Source of the DNA: Nonomuraea sp. PA05
Lineage (GTDB): Bacteria > Actinomycetota > Actinomycetes > Streptosporangiales > Streptosporangiaceae
DNA length: 64,000 nt
Direction of reading: 5' to 3'
NCBI RefSeq assembly: GCF_008086045.1
Contig: NZ_VSEY01000023.1
Span: forward strand, 1-64,000
The notes beneath the pieces are model-generated. The model was given only the letters and a program-made list of their open reading frames with translations, was not told the origin of the DNA and made no database searches. Below are positions 44,349-53,075 of this stretch, piece after piece. A program made the translations under genes and the position numbers. Position 1 is the first letter of the stretch; each line of letters opens with the position of its first letter.

Positions 44349-45200
44349 TCAGCCATCGCCGCCGCCTCCTCCCGTGAGCAGCCGCGTGGGCTTGTCGAAC
44401 CTGGCCAGCCGCCGCATCCAGGCGAAGCCCGCGCCGAACAGCCCGGCGACGACCACCAGGACGGCCTGGCCCAGGTAGCCCTCGTACTCCTTGACGTACT
44501 CCGGGTTGAACAGCACGAGGATCCCGGCGAAGACCAGCGCCGTGATCACCACGATCTGCACGCTGCGCCTGGTGGCGCGGCGCTCGGCCTCGACGCGGCG
44601 GCGCATGTCGAGCTCCTCGCGGGCCGAGACGGCCAGCGCGCCGAGCACGTCGCGCAGGCCGGGGCCGCGCAGCTTGGAGTTGAGTATGAGCGCGGCCACG
44701 ACCAGGTCGGCCGAGGGGTCGTCGAGCTCGTCGGCGAAACGGGCCAGCGCCTCCGGCAGCGCCATCCTGGTGTGCAGCCGGTCGATCAGCGCGCGCAGGT
44801 GCGGCCTGAGCATGGGCGCGGCGGCCCTGATGGAGGAGGGGATGGCCTGTTCGAGGCCGGCGGCTCCGGCGATCGTGTCGCGCAGCGACTCCGTCCAGGC
44901 GGCCAGGCCCTCCAGGCGGCGCATGGCGGCGCGCTCCTCGGCGGCGCCGCCCGCCAGGCCGCGCCAGGCGAACACCAGCAGCACCGTGCCGACCGCCATG
45001 ACCGGCCAATGGGTGATGATCAGGACCAGGGTGGCGGCCACCGCCGCGACGGCGCCGCGGGTGGTGAGCGCCTTAACCAGGTTGCTCTTGGGCCGGGTGG
45101 GGCGGGGGCGCAGGCCGTACAGGGACAGGAGGAACAGGAACAGGCCGCCGCCCGCGGTCGCGCCGGCGAGCAGCGCCAGCGGAGAGATCGTGATCGGCAT
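44349..45200 (-). CDS. tadB: Tad secretion platform protein TadB (type II secretion F domain)
   Basis: The 283-residue protein has membrane helices at about 7-28, 50-80, 214-233 and 240-262, and a T2SF domain with LAAWTESLRDTIAGAAGLEQ and ALGALAVSAREELDMRRRVE. A Gly-rich tail ends the protein. It starts three bases after the tadA stop and is the partner of TadC. Confidence 0.9.
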   Translation of the reverse strand: MPITISPLALLAGATAGGGLFLFLLSLYGLRPRPTRPKSNLVKALTTRGAVAAVAATLVLIITHWPVMAVGTVLLVFAWRGLAGGAAEERAAMRRLEGLAAWTESLRDTIAGAAGLEQAIPSSIRAAAPMLRPHLRALIDRLHTRMALPEALARFADELDDPSADLVVAALILNSKLRGPGLRDVLGALAVSAREELDMRRRVEAERRATRRSVQIVVITALVFAGILVLFNPEYVKEYEGYLGQAVLVVVAGLFGAGFAWMRRLARFDKPTRLLTGGGGGDG

Positions 45201-45203
45201 GTC

Positions 45204-46499
45204 TCACCAGCCTCCTGGGGTGTAGCCGTGGGCGGCGAGCTCCTCCAGGCAGGACAGCGGGGCGTGCGGGACGGCGGCGCCGTCGGGGCCCGGCACGAAC
45301 ACCTCGCTGGACAGCACGCGGCCGTCGCAGCCGTTGACCTCGCGGATGCTGGAGACGTAGCGGCGCAGCCGGCCGCCCACGTGGTAGTCGTTGCGCTTCT
45401 CGATGAAGACCACGAAGTCGATGGCGCCGGCGATGAGCATGTGGGTGGCGTCGATGGGCAGCCGCTCGCGCGCCTGCAACGCGTAGGTGGAGATGCGGTT
45501 GAAGACCTCCATGCTGGAGTTGGCGTGGATGGTCGACAGAGAGCCGTCGTTGCCCTGGGTCATCGCGTTGAGCATGGTGACGATCTCGTCGCCGAGCACC
45601 TCGCCGACGATGACGCGGCTGGGGTTCATCCGCAGCGAGCGGCGGACGAGCTCGGCCATGGAGATCTCGCCCTGGCCCTCGGAGTTGGGCAGGCGCTGCT
45701 CGAAGGCGACGACGTTGGGGTGCAGCTCGGGGAACTGGTCGAGGCCCAGCTCCAGGGCGCGTTCGACGGTGATGAGGCGCTCGGCGGGCGGGATCTCGTT
45801 GGCCAGGGCGCGCAGCAGGGTCGTCTTGCCCGCGTTGGTGGAACCGGCGATCATGATGTTCTTGCGGGCGCCGACCGCCGCCTTCATGAATCGCGCTATG
45901 TCCTGACTTATCGTGCCGTTGCCTACGAGATCGGACATGAAGACCTTGCCCAGGCGGGCGCGGCGGATCGAGACGGACGGCCTGACCGTGACGTCCATGA
46001 CGGCGCTCAGCCGGGAGCCGTCGGGCAGGCGCAGGTCGAGTTGCGGGTTGGCGGTGTCGAACGGCCTGCTCGACAGCCCCGAGTACGCCGCCAGGATCTG
46101 GATCAGCTCGATCAGCTCGTCGTCGGATTCGGCGACCGGGTCGTGCATGAGCTCCTGGCCGTCGGCGTAGCTCACGAACACCCTGTCGCAGCCGTTGATG
46201 TCGATGTTCTCGACCTCGGCGTCGTCGAGCAGCGGCTGCAGCCGCCCCACCCCGAACAGCGCCGCGTGGATGCCGGCCGCGAGCGCCTCTTCCTCCTCCA
46301 CGGTGGGCGGCGTGCGGCCCAGGCCGATCTCGCCGCGCGCGTGCTCCTCCAGCACCTGCGAGATCAGCGCCCTGGCGAACTGGCGCTCGTCCTCGCCGGT
46401 CATCGGGGGCAGGCCGTTGGCCTGGTCGAGCCGCCGCTGGTGGGCCAGGCGGTCGCCGACCTCCTGGCGGAAGCGTTTGACGAGGGAATGGTCGATCAT
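45204..46499 (-). CDS. tadA: Tad pilus assembly ATPase TadA/CpaF
   Basis: The 431-residue ATPase drives Flp pilus assembly. It has a helical N-terminal domain, LLDDAEVENIDINGCDRVFV, Walker A GSTNAGKTTLL (K225), the Asp box TVERALELGLDQFPELHPNV, Walker B VIVGEVLGDEIVTML and the His box TIHANSSMEVFNRI. Length is usual for actinobacterial CpaF. ATG 46499 overlaps the tadZ stop (ATGA). Confidence 0.95.
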   Translation of the reverse strand: MIDHSLVKRFRQEVGDRLAHQRRLDQANGLPPMTGEDERQFARALISQVLEEHARGEIGLGRTPPTVEEEEALAAGIHAALFGVGRLQPLLDDAEVENIDINGCDRVFVSYADGQELMHDPVAESDDELIELIQILAAYSGLSSRPFDTANPQLDLRLPDGSRLSAVMDVTVRPSVSIRRARLGKVFMSDLVGNGTISQDIARFMKAAVGARKNIMIAGSTNAGKTTLLRALANEIPPAERLITVERALELGLDQFPELHPNVVAFEQRLPNSEGQGEISMAELVRRSLRMNPSRVIVGEVLGDEIVTMLNAMTQGNDGSLSTIHANSSMEVFNRISTYALQARERLPIDATHMLIAGAIDFVVFIEKRNDYHVGGRLRRYVSSIREVNGCDGRVLSSEVFVPGPDGAAVPHAPLSCLEELAAHGYTPGGW

Positions 46500-47212
46500 C
46501 GGTGGCTCACCAGCCTCGCCGCCAGGTCCCGGGCCGTACGGATGAGCATCGAGCGGTCCAGCCGGCCGCCCCACTGGCCGCGCAGCAGCTCGGCGCCCTT
46601 GGGGTCGTAGGCCAGGCCGTGCACGAACTGCACACTGGGGCCGACGATCCTGCGCACGTCCTCGATGGAGCCGCGGTAGTTGCGCGGGTCGGCGATCACG
46701 ACGACGCCGTGCGCCTTGGTGATCTGGAGGCGCTCGCGCAGGTGAGCCACGTGGTCGAGGGTGGCCCTGGTGAGCAGCACGACCTGCTCGGACTCGGCCA
46801 TCAGGTCGGCGATCTGCGGGTGCGCGCCCAGGCGTCCGCAGTCGGCGATCACGTCGGCGTTCGGGACGGCCGCGAGCGACCTGCCGAGCGGGCCCCACAG
46901 CCAGGTGAGCCCGGCGGCCTGCTCGCCGTGCGTGAGCCCGACCAGCACGTCGAGCCCGCCGACGATCTTCTGGGTGTGCTGGTGGAGCTGCGCGGTCTCC
47001 AGGCCGCGCCGCGCGGTGGCGCCCAGCGTGAGCAGCCCCCTTCCGGGGTTCAGCACGCCTCCGCCCGCGGCGGGCAGCCGGTAGGCGAGGTCGCCGCCCG
47101 CCGGGTCACATTCGGCCAGCAGCACGGGACGGGGCCAGACCGCCGCGAGCGCCGTGGCGGCGGTGGTCACCCCCGGCGCGCCCTTGTCGGCCGCCAGTAC
47201 GATCAGCGCCAC
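46496..47212 (-). CDS. tadZ: TadZ/CpaE-like ParA-superfamily ATPase
   Basis: The 238-residue product is a P-loop protein of the MinD/ParA type used to place the Tad machine: VLAADKGAPGVTTAATALAA in place of a strict Walker A (the deviant motif here is KGAPGVTT, where the second Lys is replaced by Val), CDPAGGDLAYRL, and a switch ADCGRLGA. It lacks the receiver domain of CpaE. The missing signature lysine suggests ATP is bound weakly or not hydrolysed. GTG 47212 is one base after the cpaB-like stop. Confidence 0.82.
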   Translation of the reverse strand: MALIVLAADKGAPGVTTAATALAAVWPRPVLLAECDPAGGDLAYRLPAAGGGVLNPGRGLLTLGATARRGLETAQLHQHTQKIVGGLDVLVGLTHGEQAAGLTWLWGPLGRSLAAVPNADVIADCGRLGAHPQIADLMAESEQVVLLTRATLDHVAHLRERLQITKAHGVVVIADPRNYRGSIEDVRRIVGPSVQFVHGLAYDPKGAELLRGQWGGRLDRSMLIRTARDLAARLVSHR

Positions 47213-47213
47213 G

Positions 47214-47885
47214 TCAGCGTGCCCCCGGGAGCTCGGCCACCGCGATCTGCCCGCTGGAGGCGGCGGCCACGATCTCCGGGGCCGCGGGAGCTTCCACGAC
47301 CACGGTGAGCTGGCCGGAATTTCCCGTTCTGGACTTGTCTCCGACGGCGAAGACAAGTGCGCTCGCGGCGAGCACGCGGCTTTCTCCCTCACTCGACCGG
47401 CTCGGTACGAATATCACCTGCACGCGGTCACCCTGCTGCACGCCCGCCGGTATTTGACCGGGTTTGAGTGCCAGCCCGACAGTGGCCTTTCCCGGCCCCA
47501 ACTCGCTGCTGGCGCGTACGCCCATCTGATTGGTGAGCAGCGTGCCGGGCAGGATCGTGACGGCCGCGAAGCTGTCGAGCACCTGCTGCCGCTGCGACCA
47601 CGAGACGAAGTCGACGCCGTCATTGGCGATCTTCACTTCCTCCAGCGCCTGCGGGGTGAACTTCTGCCCCGCGCCGACCTGCTGGACGACGCGGATGGCG
47701 GAGACGCGGTTGCCGCTGTTCAGCACGAGCAGGGTCGTGGCCAGCGCGCCGCCCAGGATGAGCAGGACGGCCAGCGCGGCCAGCGCCGGCTTGCGTTCCC
47801 TGGGCGGGACGGGGAGCTTGCGCGAGGCCGGCCCGGACAACCCCGCCGCCGCGTTGGCGGCAGGCTGCTTTTCACTGGTCCTCAT
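47214..47885 (-). CDS. SAF domain protein, CpaB/RcpC-like
   Basis: The 223-residue protein has one membrane helix (about 34-55, ALAALAVLLILGGALATTLL) and an exported SAF domain with AIRVVQQVGAGQKFTPQALE and ILPGTLLTNQMGVRASSELG, as in Flp pilus assembly CpaB. It starts the Tad operon in this direction. ATG 47885 follows GGGAG at 10 bases. The 303-base region upstream is shared with the divergent T7SS operon. Confidence 0.88.
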   Translation of the reverse strand: MRTSEKQPAANAAAGLSGPASRKLPVPPRERKPALAALAVLLILGGALATTLLVLNSGNRVSAIRVVQQVGAGQKFTPQALEEVKIANDGVDFVSWSQRQQVLDSFAAVTILPGTLLTNQMGVRASSELGPGKATVGLALKPGQIPAGVQQGDRVQVIFVPSRSSEGESRVLAASALVFAVGDKSRTGNSGQLTVVVEAPAAPEIVAAASSGQIAVAELPGAR

Positions 47886-48188
47886 GGGTGGGGGGCTCCC
47901 GGAAAGGTGAATTGCGGAATTCACGCCATTATGTGGGGATCATCCGAGCGGCGGAGGCGGAATTCGAAGACCCATGCTTGTTTCGCAGGTGACATGATGT
48001 CAAGCGCACATAATCAATGCCTATTGTTTCTACCGAGTTGACGGATACCGATTTATTGGGTTAGTCGCCTCTTCAATAACTTCTGTCACATCCATCACCG
48101 GGCCATGCCATTGGCGTCAACCGGCGCACCCCGCCACGTTCCGGACGCTACTTTGGCGCCCGACAGTCGACCGAGGAGAGACGGCACC
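47886..48188. promoter_or_regulatory. AT-rich divergent control region of the Tad and T7SS operons
   Basis: This 303-base gap is far lower in GC than its surroundings. It has an inverted pair ATTATGTG (47928-47935) and CACATAAT (48008-48015), 72 bases apart, and a promoter-like pair for the T7SS direction at 48039-48067. No gene is supported. It must hold the promoters of both large operons. Confidence 0.6.
48039..48067 (+). promoter_or_regulatory. Candidate promoter of the T7SS operon
   Basis: TTGACG (48039-48044), 17 bases of spacer, then TTAGTC (48062-48067). It would leave a leader of about 115 bases before the eccC start at 48189. The -10 box is a modest match. Confidence 0.4.
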
Positions 48189-51100
48189 ATGCGGATCATG
48201 CTCACCGTGATCGGCGGGCAGGGCGACCGTGACGTCGTGATCGACGGCGACGACGGCGCCACGGTGGCAGGGCTCAGCGCGGAGCTGAGCGACCACGGCC
48301 CGCTGGCGGAGGTCGTCCGGCTGCCCAAGGCCAGAGCCCCCTACGGCATGACGGGGGGCGGGACGGCAGGCGGCGACGGCCCCCGGGTGCCGCGGCCGCG
48401 CAGGCCCGAGCGGTCCGACATGGGGCCGCCCACGCTGTGGCGCGACGGCCGCCCGCTCGACCCGCTCGCCCCGGTCATCGCCGTGCTGCGCGACGGTGAC
48501 AAGGTCACGATGGAGGCCCACCTGGCCCGCGCCACCATCGTCGAGGAGCCCGGCGGGGTCGCCGAGGTGCGGGTCGTGGGCGGGCCCGCCGCCGGGGCGG
48601 TGCACCGGCTCGGGCTGGGCGCGCACGTCATCGGCGCCGACCCCATGTGCGCGATGGCCGTGGGCGATCCCGCGCTGGCTCCCGAGGCGGTGACCGTACG
48701 CGTCACGCCGGAGGCCATCACCGTGGAACGGACCTGGCAGCCGCCGGCCGACACGCCCAAGCTCAAGCTCAAGGGCCGCTGGGCGGAGGAGGTCGCCGAG
48801 CTCACCGCCCGCACGGCTGAGCGGGAGGCCGCGGCGCTCGCCGCCGGCTACGGCGAGGTTCCCGAGCTCGACGGCCGGCCGCTCACCGAGCCGGTCGAAT
48901 GGCCCGACCAGGCCGTGCTGACCTGCGGCTCCTCGGTGTTCGTGCTGACCTCGATCGAGCCGAGGGACGCCCACCTCGCGCCGCGCAAGGAGGGCGGCGT
49001 CGCCTACAACCGGCCGCCCAGGCTGCGGCGCCCCGAGCCCCGGCGCACGTTCGTCCGGCCGAAGGAGCCGACGAGGAACGAGGGGATGCGCCTGCAACTG
49101 CTGGCCGCGCTCCTGCCCGCCGTGCTCGGCGTCACCCTGGCCTTCGCGCTCAAGCAGCCGTTCTACCTGCTCGTCGCCCTCATGACGCCGGTCATCATGA
49201 TCGGCCAGTGGTGGAGCGACCGCCGCCACGGCAAGAAGCAGCACAAGAAGGCGCTCAAGGAGCACAAGGAACAGCTGCGCGCCTACGACGAGGAGGTGGA
49301 GCAGGCCCGCGTCGCCGACGAGGCCGCGCGCAGGGACGACGCGCCCGACCCCGCCCGCGTGCTGCTGACCGCCACCGGGCCGCGCAGGCGGCTGTGGGAG
49401 CGCAGGATCCACGACACCGACACGCTCCGGCTGCGCATCGGCCTCGCCGACCTGCCCGCCGACCTGGAGCTGTCCGAGGAGCAGGGCGGCCGCATCGACC
49501 CGCCGATCTGCCGGTCCGTGCCGGTCGCGCTGCCCATGCGGCGGCTCGGGGTGGCAGGCGTCACGGGTGACCGTACGGCCGCCGCCGGCCTGGCGAGCTG
49601 GCTGATAGCCCAGGCCGCCACCCTGCACAGCCCGCGCGACCTGGCCATCGTCATCGTGTCCGCGCACCCCGGCGCCGAGCGGCAGTGGGGCTGGATGCGC
49701 TGGCTGCCGCACTGCGCGCCCCGGGCGGGCGAGGACTGCGTGGCGCTCGTCGGCGCCGACCCCGACTCCGCCGCCCGCCGGGTCGCCGAGCTGGCCGCAC
49801 TCATCGACGAACGCCAGAACACCGCCATCCCCGAGCTGGGCAAGGTCCCCACCGGCTGGGACGACCTCGGCGGGCCCGAGAAGCCCACCTTCTCCTCCTA
49901 CGACGTGCGCCCCTACGACGTGCTGGTGATCCTCGACGGCGCCCAGGTGCTGCGCGGCCTGCCCAACATGCCGCAGGTGCTGCGCCAGGGGCCGCGCTGC
50001 GGCGTGTTCACCCTGGCCATCGACGAGGACCAGCGGCTGCTGCCCGAGGAGTGCCAGACCGTCGCCGACTGCGGCCCCGACGGGCTGGTCCGCCTGCGCG
50101 GCGGCGGCCTCGACGTCCTCGGCCCCCTCCTCGGCGACCTCGTCTCCCCCGCCTGGTGCGACCGCCTCGCCAGGGCGCTGGCCCCCATCCGCGACGTCAG
50201 CAGGGACGACCCCGGCGGCAACCTGCCCGACGCCGCCCGCCTGCTCGACCTCATGGGCCTGACCGTGCCCACCGGCGCCGAGCTGGCCTCCCGGTGGAAC
50301 GCGCACGGCAGCACCGAGGCGCTGATCGGCGTCGGGCCCGACGGGCCGTTCACCGTGGACCTCAGGCTCGACGGCCCGCACGGGCTCATCGCCGGCACCA
50401 CAGGAGCGGGCAAGTCGGAGCTGCTGCAGACCATGATCTGCTCGCTGGCGGTGGCGAACCGGCCCGACCAGCTCACGTTCGTGCTGATCGACTACAAGGG
50501 CGGGGCGGCCTTCAAGGAGTGCGTACGGCTGCCGCACACCGTCGGCATGGTCAGCGACCTCGACGGCCACCTGACCCAGCGGGCCCTCGACTCGCTCGCG
50601 GCCGAGATCCGGCGGCGGGAGCGGCTGCTGGCCGCGGCCGGGGCCAAGGACATCGAGGACTACACCGGGGCGGGGATGCCCCGGCTGGTGTTGATCATCG
50701 ACGAGTTCGCCGCGCTCGTGGCCGAGTTGCCGGACTTCGTGACCGGGCTCGTGGACATCGCGCGGCGCGGGCGGTCCCTCGGGATCCATCTCATCCTGGC
50801 CACGCAGCGGCCTGCCGGGGTGGTGACGGCCGACATCCAGGCGAACACCTCGCTGCGGATCGCGTTGCGGGTGACCGAGCCCGCCGAGTCTGCGGACGTG
50901 ATCGATCTGCCGGACGCCGCGCACATCTCCAAGTCGACGCCTGGGCGGTGTTACGTGCGGTCGGGGGTGGGGGCGGCGGTCGCGGTGCAGACGGCCCGGG
51001 TCGGGGGCCGCAGCCCGGTCCTGCCTGTGGTGGGCGGGAACGGCGCGGGCGGGGCGGGTGGCGGCGGCGTCGCAGGTGGCGGTTCGGCGGGCGGCGGGAG

Positions 51101-53003
51101 TCTGCGGGTGCTTGAGGTGGAGTGGCGCGCGCTGGGCAAGGCGTTGCCGCCGCCTCCGCGTCTGGACGACGAGGAGTCCACGACCACGGACCTCACGCTC
51201 GTCGCCGACGCCCTCATCGAGGCCGCCGGCCTGGCCGGCGTGCCCACGCAACCGAGCCCCTGGCTGGATCCCCTGCCTTCGCACCTCGTCCTCGACCTCC
51301 CCGGGAACCCCCCGGAGGCCGCCGGCGGGTTCGCCGAGGTGGAGCCGCTGCCGTTCGGGATCACCGACCGGCCGTGGGCCCAGGACCGGCGCCCGCTGAC
51401 GCTCGACGTCGCGCACGGCGGTCACCTGCTCATCGCGGGCGCGGCCCGCAGCGGGAGATCGACGGCGCTGCGGACCATCGCGGGCTCGATCGCCGCCCAC
51501 GCCTCCCCCGAGGACGTGCACCTGCACGCCGTGGACTGCGGCTCCGGCGCGCTGCTGCCGCTGATGGCCATGCCGCACTGCGGCGCCGTGGTGACGCGCG
51601 ACCAGCTCGACCGGGTGGAGCGGCTGCTCACCCGGCTGCGGGCGGAGGTGGGGCGCAGGCAGCAGCTACTGGCGGAGGCCGGGCACGCGTCGCTGGCCGA
51701 GTACCGGCAGGCCGGTCATCGGCTGCCGTGGCTGGTGTTCATGCTCGACAGGTGGGAGGGCTTCGTCGCGGCCTTCGAGGGCTACGACTACGGGCGGCTG
51801 ATCGAGGCGGTGCTCCAGCTTCTGCGGGAAGGGCCCGCGGTGGGGCTGAGGGGGGTCGTGAGCAGCGATCGGTCCGGGTTGCTCGGGCAGGTGTCGACCG
51901 TGTTCGATGATCGGCTGCTGTTGCGGTTGTCCGACAACACGGACTACGGGCTGGCCGGGTTCCCGCTCAAGGGGCTGCCCGCCGTCATGCCGGCGGGGCG
52001 GGCGCTGTCCATGGGCGAGCACGGGATCGTGGAGCATCACGTCGCGCTGCTGGCCGCCGACCCGGCCGGTCCGGCGCAGGTGGCGGCGCTCCAGGCGCTG
52101 GCCCGCACCGCCACCGCGCACGACGGCGCCCACGACGGCGCCCACGACGGTGCCCACGACGACGTCCACGACGACGTCCACGAGGGCGCTCACGGGGGCG
52201 CTCACGGGGGCGCGCGCGACGGCGTCCACGGGGGCGCGCGCGACGACACAAGGCGGCCGAGCCCCTCGCACGTCCTGGGCGTCGGCAGGGGCCCCTGGCG
52301 CTGGGGCGGGTCGCCGCCGTTGCGGGTGGACGCGCTTCCGATGCGCATCACCGTCCCCCAGACGATGGCCCTGGATCCCGGGTTCACGCCACCGTCACCG
52401 CTGTGGGCGCTGGTCGGCGCGGGCGGCGACGCGCTCGCGCCGCTCGGGTTCGACCTCCAGGCCCAGGGCCCCGGCGCGGTGATCGCCGGCCCGTCCCGCT
52501 CGGGCCGCTCCTCTGCGCTGCTGACGGCCGCTCGTTCGCTGATCGCCCAGGGCACCCCGGTGGTGGCGGTCGCGCCCAGGCGCAGCCCGCTGCGCGACCT
52601 GGAGGGCGCGCTGGCCGTGCTGAACGGCGACGCCACGGACCTGCGGGAGCTGGTGGCCGAGCACGAGCACTACGTGGTGCTGGTGGACGACGCCGAGCTG
52701 GTGAACCCGGACGGCCCGCTGGGGACGGCCCTGGAGGAGGTGATCCGGTCGGGTCGCGACGGAGACCACGGCCTGCTGATCGCGGGCACGACGGGCGACC
52801 TGACCGTGGCCTACCGGGGGTTCGTGGCGGAGGCCCGCAAGTCACGTACCGGATTGTTGCTGGCGGTGCAGGGGCAGACCGACGGCGACCTGTTCTCGAT
52901 CCGGCTGCCGCGCGGAGCGGGCGGCGGGCCGTCCGGGCGCGGCCTGCTCGTGACGACCGGCACCATCACCCAGGTTCAGGTGGCTTTGCCGGACAACGAC
53001 TGA
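48189..53003 (+). CDS. eccC: Type VII secretion FtsK/SpoIIIE-family ATPase with FHA-like domain (EccC/EssC-like)
   Basis: The 1,604-residue protein starts MRIMLTVIGGQGDRDVVIDG, a ubiquitin-like/FHA-type leader with GPAAGAVHRLGLGAHVIGAD (about 140-160), as in Gram-positive EssC. Two membrane helices follow (about 302-340). Three FtsK domains come next: the first is canonical (Walker A GTTGAGKS about 735-742, Walker B LVLIIDEFAALV about 832), while the second (GAARSGRST, about 1084) and third (GPSRSGRSS, about 1434) have Arg for the Walker Lys. It would drive export of WXG100 proteins. Between ATPase 2 and 3 is a His/Asp/Gly repeat region. GGAGAG precedes the ATG. It heads the operon eccC-eccB. 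Confidence 0.9.
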   Translation: MRIMLTVIGGQGDRDVVIDGDDGATVAGLSAELSDHGPLAEVVRLPKARAPYGMTGGGTAGGDGPRVPRPRRPERSDMGPPTLWRDGRPLDPLAPVIAVLRDGDKVTMEAHLARATIVEEPGGVAEVRVVGGPAAGAVHRLGLGAHVIGADPMCAMAVGDPALAPEAVTVRVTPEAITVERTWQPPADTPKLKLKGRWAEEVAELTARTAEREAAALAAGYGEVPELDGRPLTEPVEWPDQAVLTCGSSVFVLTSIEPRDAHLAPRKEGGVAYNRPPRLRRPEPRRTFVRPKEPTRNEGMRLQLLAALLPAVLGVTLAFALKQPFYLLVALMTPVIMIGQWWSDRRHGKKQHKKALKEHKEQLRAYDEEVEQARVADEAARRDDAPDPARVLLTATGPRRRLWERRIHDTDTLRLRIGLADLPADLELSEEQGGRIDPPICRSVPVALPMRRLGVAGVTGDRTAAAGLASWLIAQAATLHSPRDLAIVIVSAHPGAERQWGWMRWLPHCAPRAGEDCVALVGADPDSAARRVAELAALIDERQNTAIPELGKVPTGWDDLGGPEKPTFSSYDVRPYDVLVILDGAQVLRGLPNMPQVLRQGPRCGVFTLAIDEDQRLLPEECQTVADCGPDGLVRLRGGGLDVLGPLLGDLVSPAWCDRLARALAPIRDVSRDDPGGNLPDAARLLDLMGLTVPTGAELASRWNAHGSTEALIGVGPDGPFTVDLRLDGPHGLIAGTTGAGKSELLQTMICSLAVANRPDQLTFVLIDYKGGAAFKECVRLPHTVGMVSDLDGHLTQRALDSLAAEIRRRERLLAAAGAKDIEDYTGAGMPRLVLIIDEFAALVAELPDFVTGLVDIARRGRSLGIHLILATQRPAGVVTADIQANTSLRIALRVTEPAESADVIDLPDAAHISKSTPGRCYVRSGVGAAVAVQTARVGGRSPVLPVVGGNGAGGAGGGGVAGGGSAGGGSLRVLEVEWRALGKALPPPPRLDDEESTTTDLTLVADALIEAAGLAGVPTQPSPWLDPLPSHLVLDLPGNPPEAAGGFAEVEPLPFGITDRPWAQDRRPLTLDVAHGGHLLIAGAARSGRSTALRTIAGSIAAHASPEDVHLHAVDCGSGALLPLMAMPHCGAVVTRDQLDRVERLLTRLRAEVGRRQQLLAEAGHASLAEYRQAGHRLPWLVFMLDRWEGFVAAFEGYDYGRLIEAVLQLLREGPAVGLRGVVSSDRSGLLGQVSTVFDDRLLLRLSDNTDYGLAGFPLKGLPAVMPAGRALSMGEHGIVEHHVALLAADPAGPAQVAALQALARTATAHDGAHDGAHDGAHDDVHDDVHEGAHGGAHGGARDGVHGGARDDTRRPSPSHVLGVGRGPWRWGGSPPLRVDALPMRITVPQTMALDPGFTPPSPLWALVGAGGDALAPLGFDLQAQGPGAVIAGPSRSGRSSALLTAARSLIAQGTPVVAVAPRRSPLRDLEGALAVLNGDATDLRELVAEHEHYVVLVDDAELVNPDGPLGTALEEVIRSGRDGDHGLLIAGTTGDLTVAYRGFVAEARKSRTGLLLAVQGQTDGDLFSIRLPRGAGGGPSGRGLLVTTGTITQVQVALPDND
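52119..52247 (+). repeat. 12-bp in-frame repeat tract in eccC encoding (H-D/G-G/D-A/V)n
   Basis: About eleven 12-base units encode tetrapeptides HDGA, HDGA, HDGA, HDDV, HDDV, HEGA, HGGA, HGGA, RDGV, HGGA. The tract lies at about residues 1311-1353, in the linker before ATPase 3. Near-identical neighbouring units indicate recent slippage. Confidence 0.9.
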
Positions 53004-53075
53004 TATTCACCGGATGACCGAAACTCGGCCCATGTGTGCGCTCTATGCTGATGCCTGCGACACGTGGGGAGAGAG

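Noticed and set aside
48117-51578. A 1,153-codon open frame on the minus strand opposite eccC
   Set aside because: No motif, biased Gly/Arg/Gln composition and complete overlap with an unmistakable FtsK-family gene.
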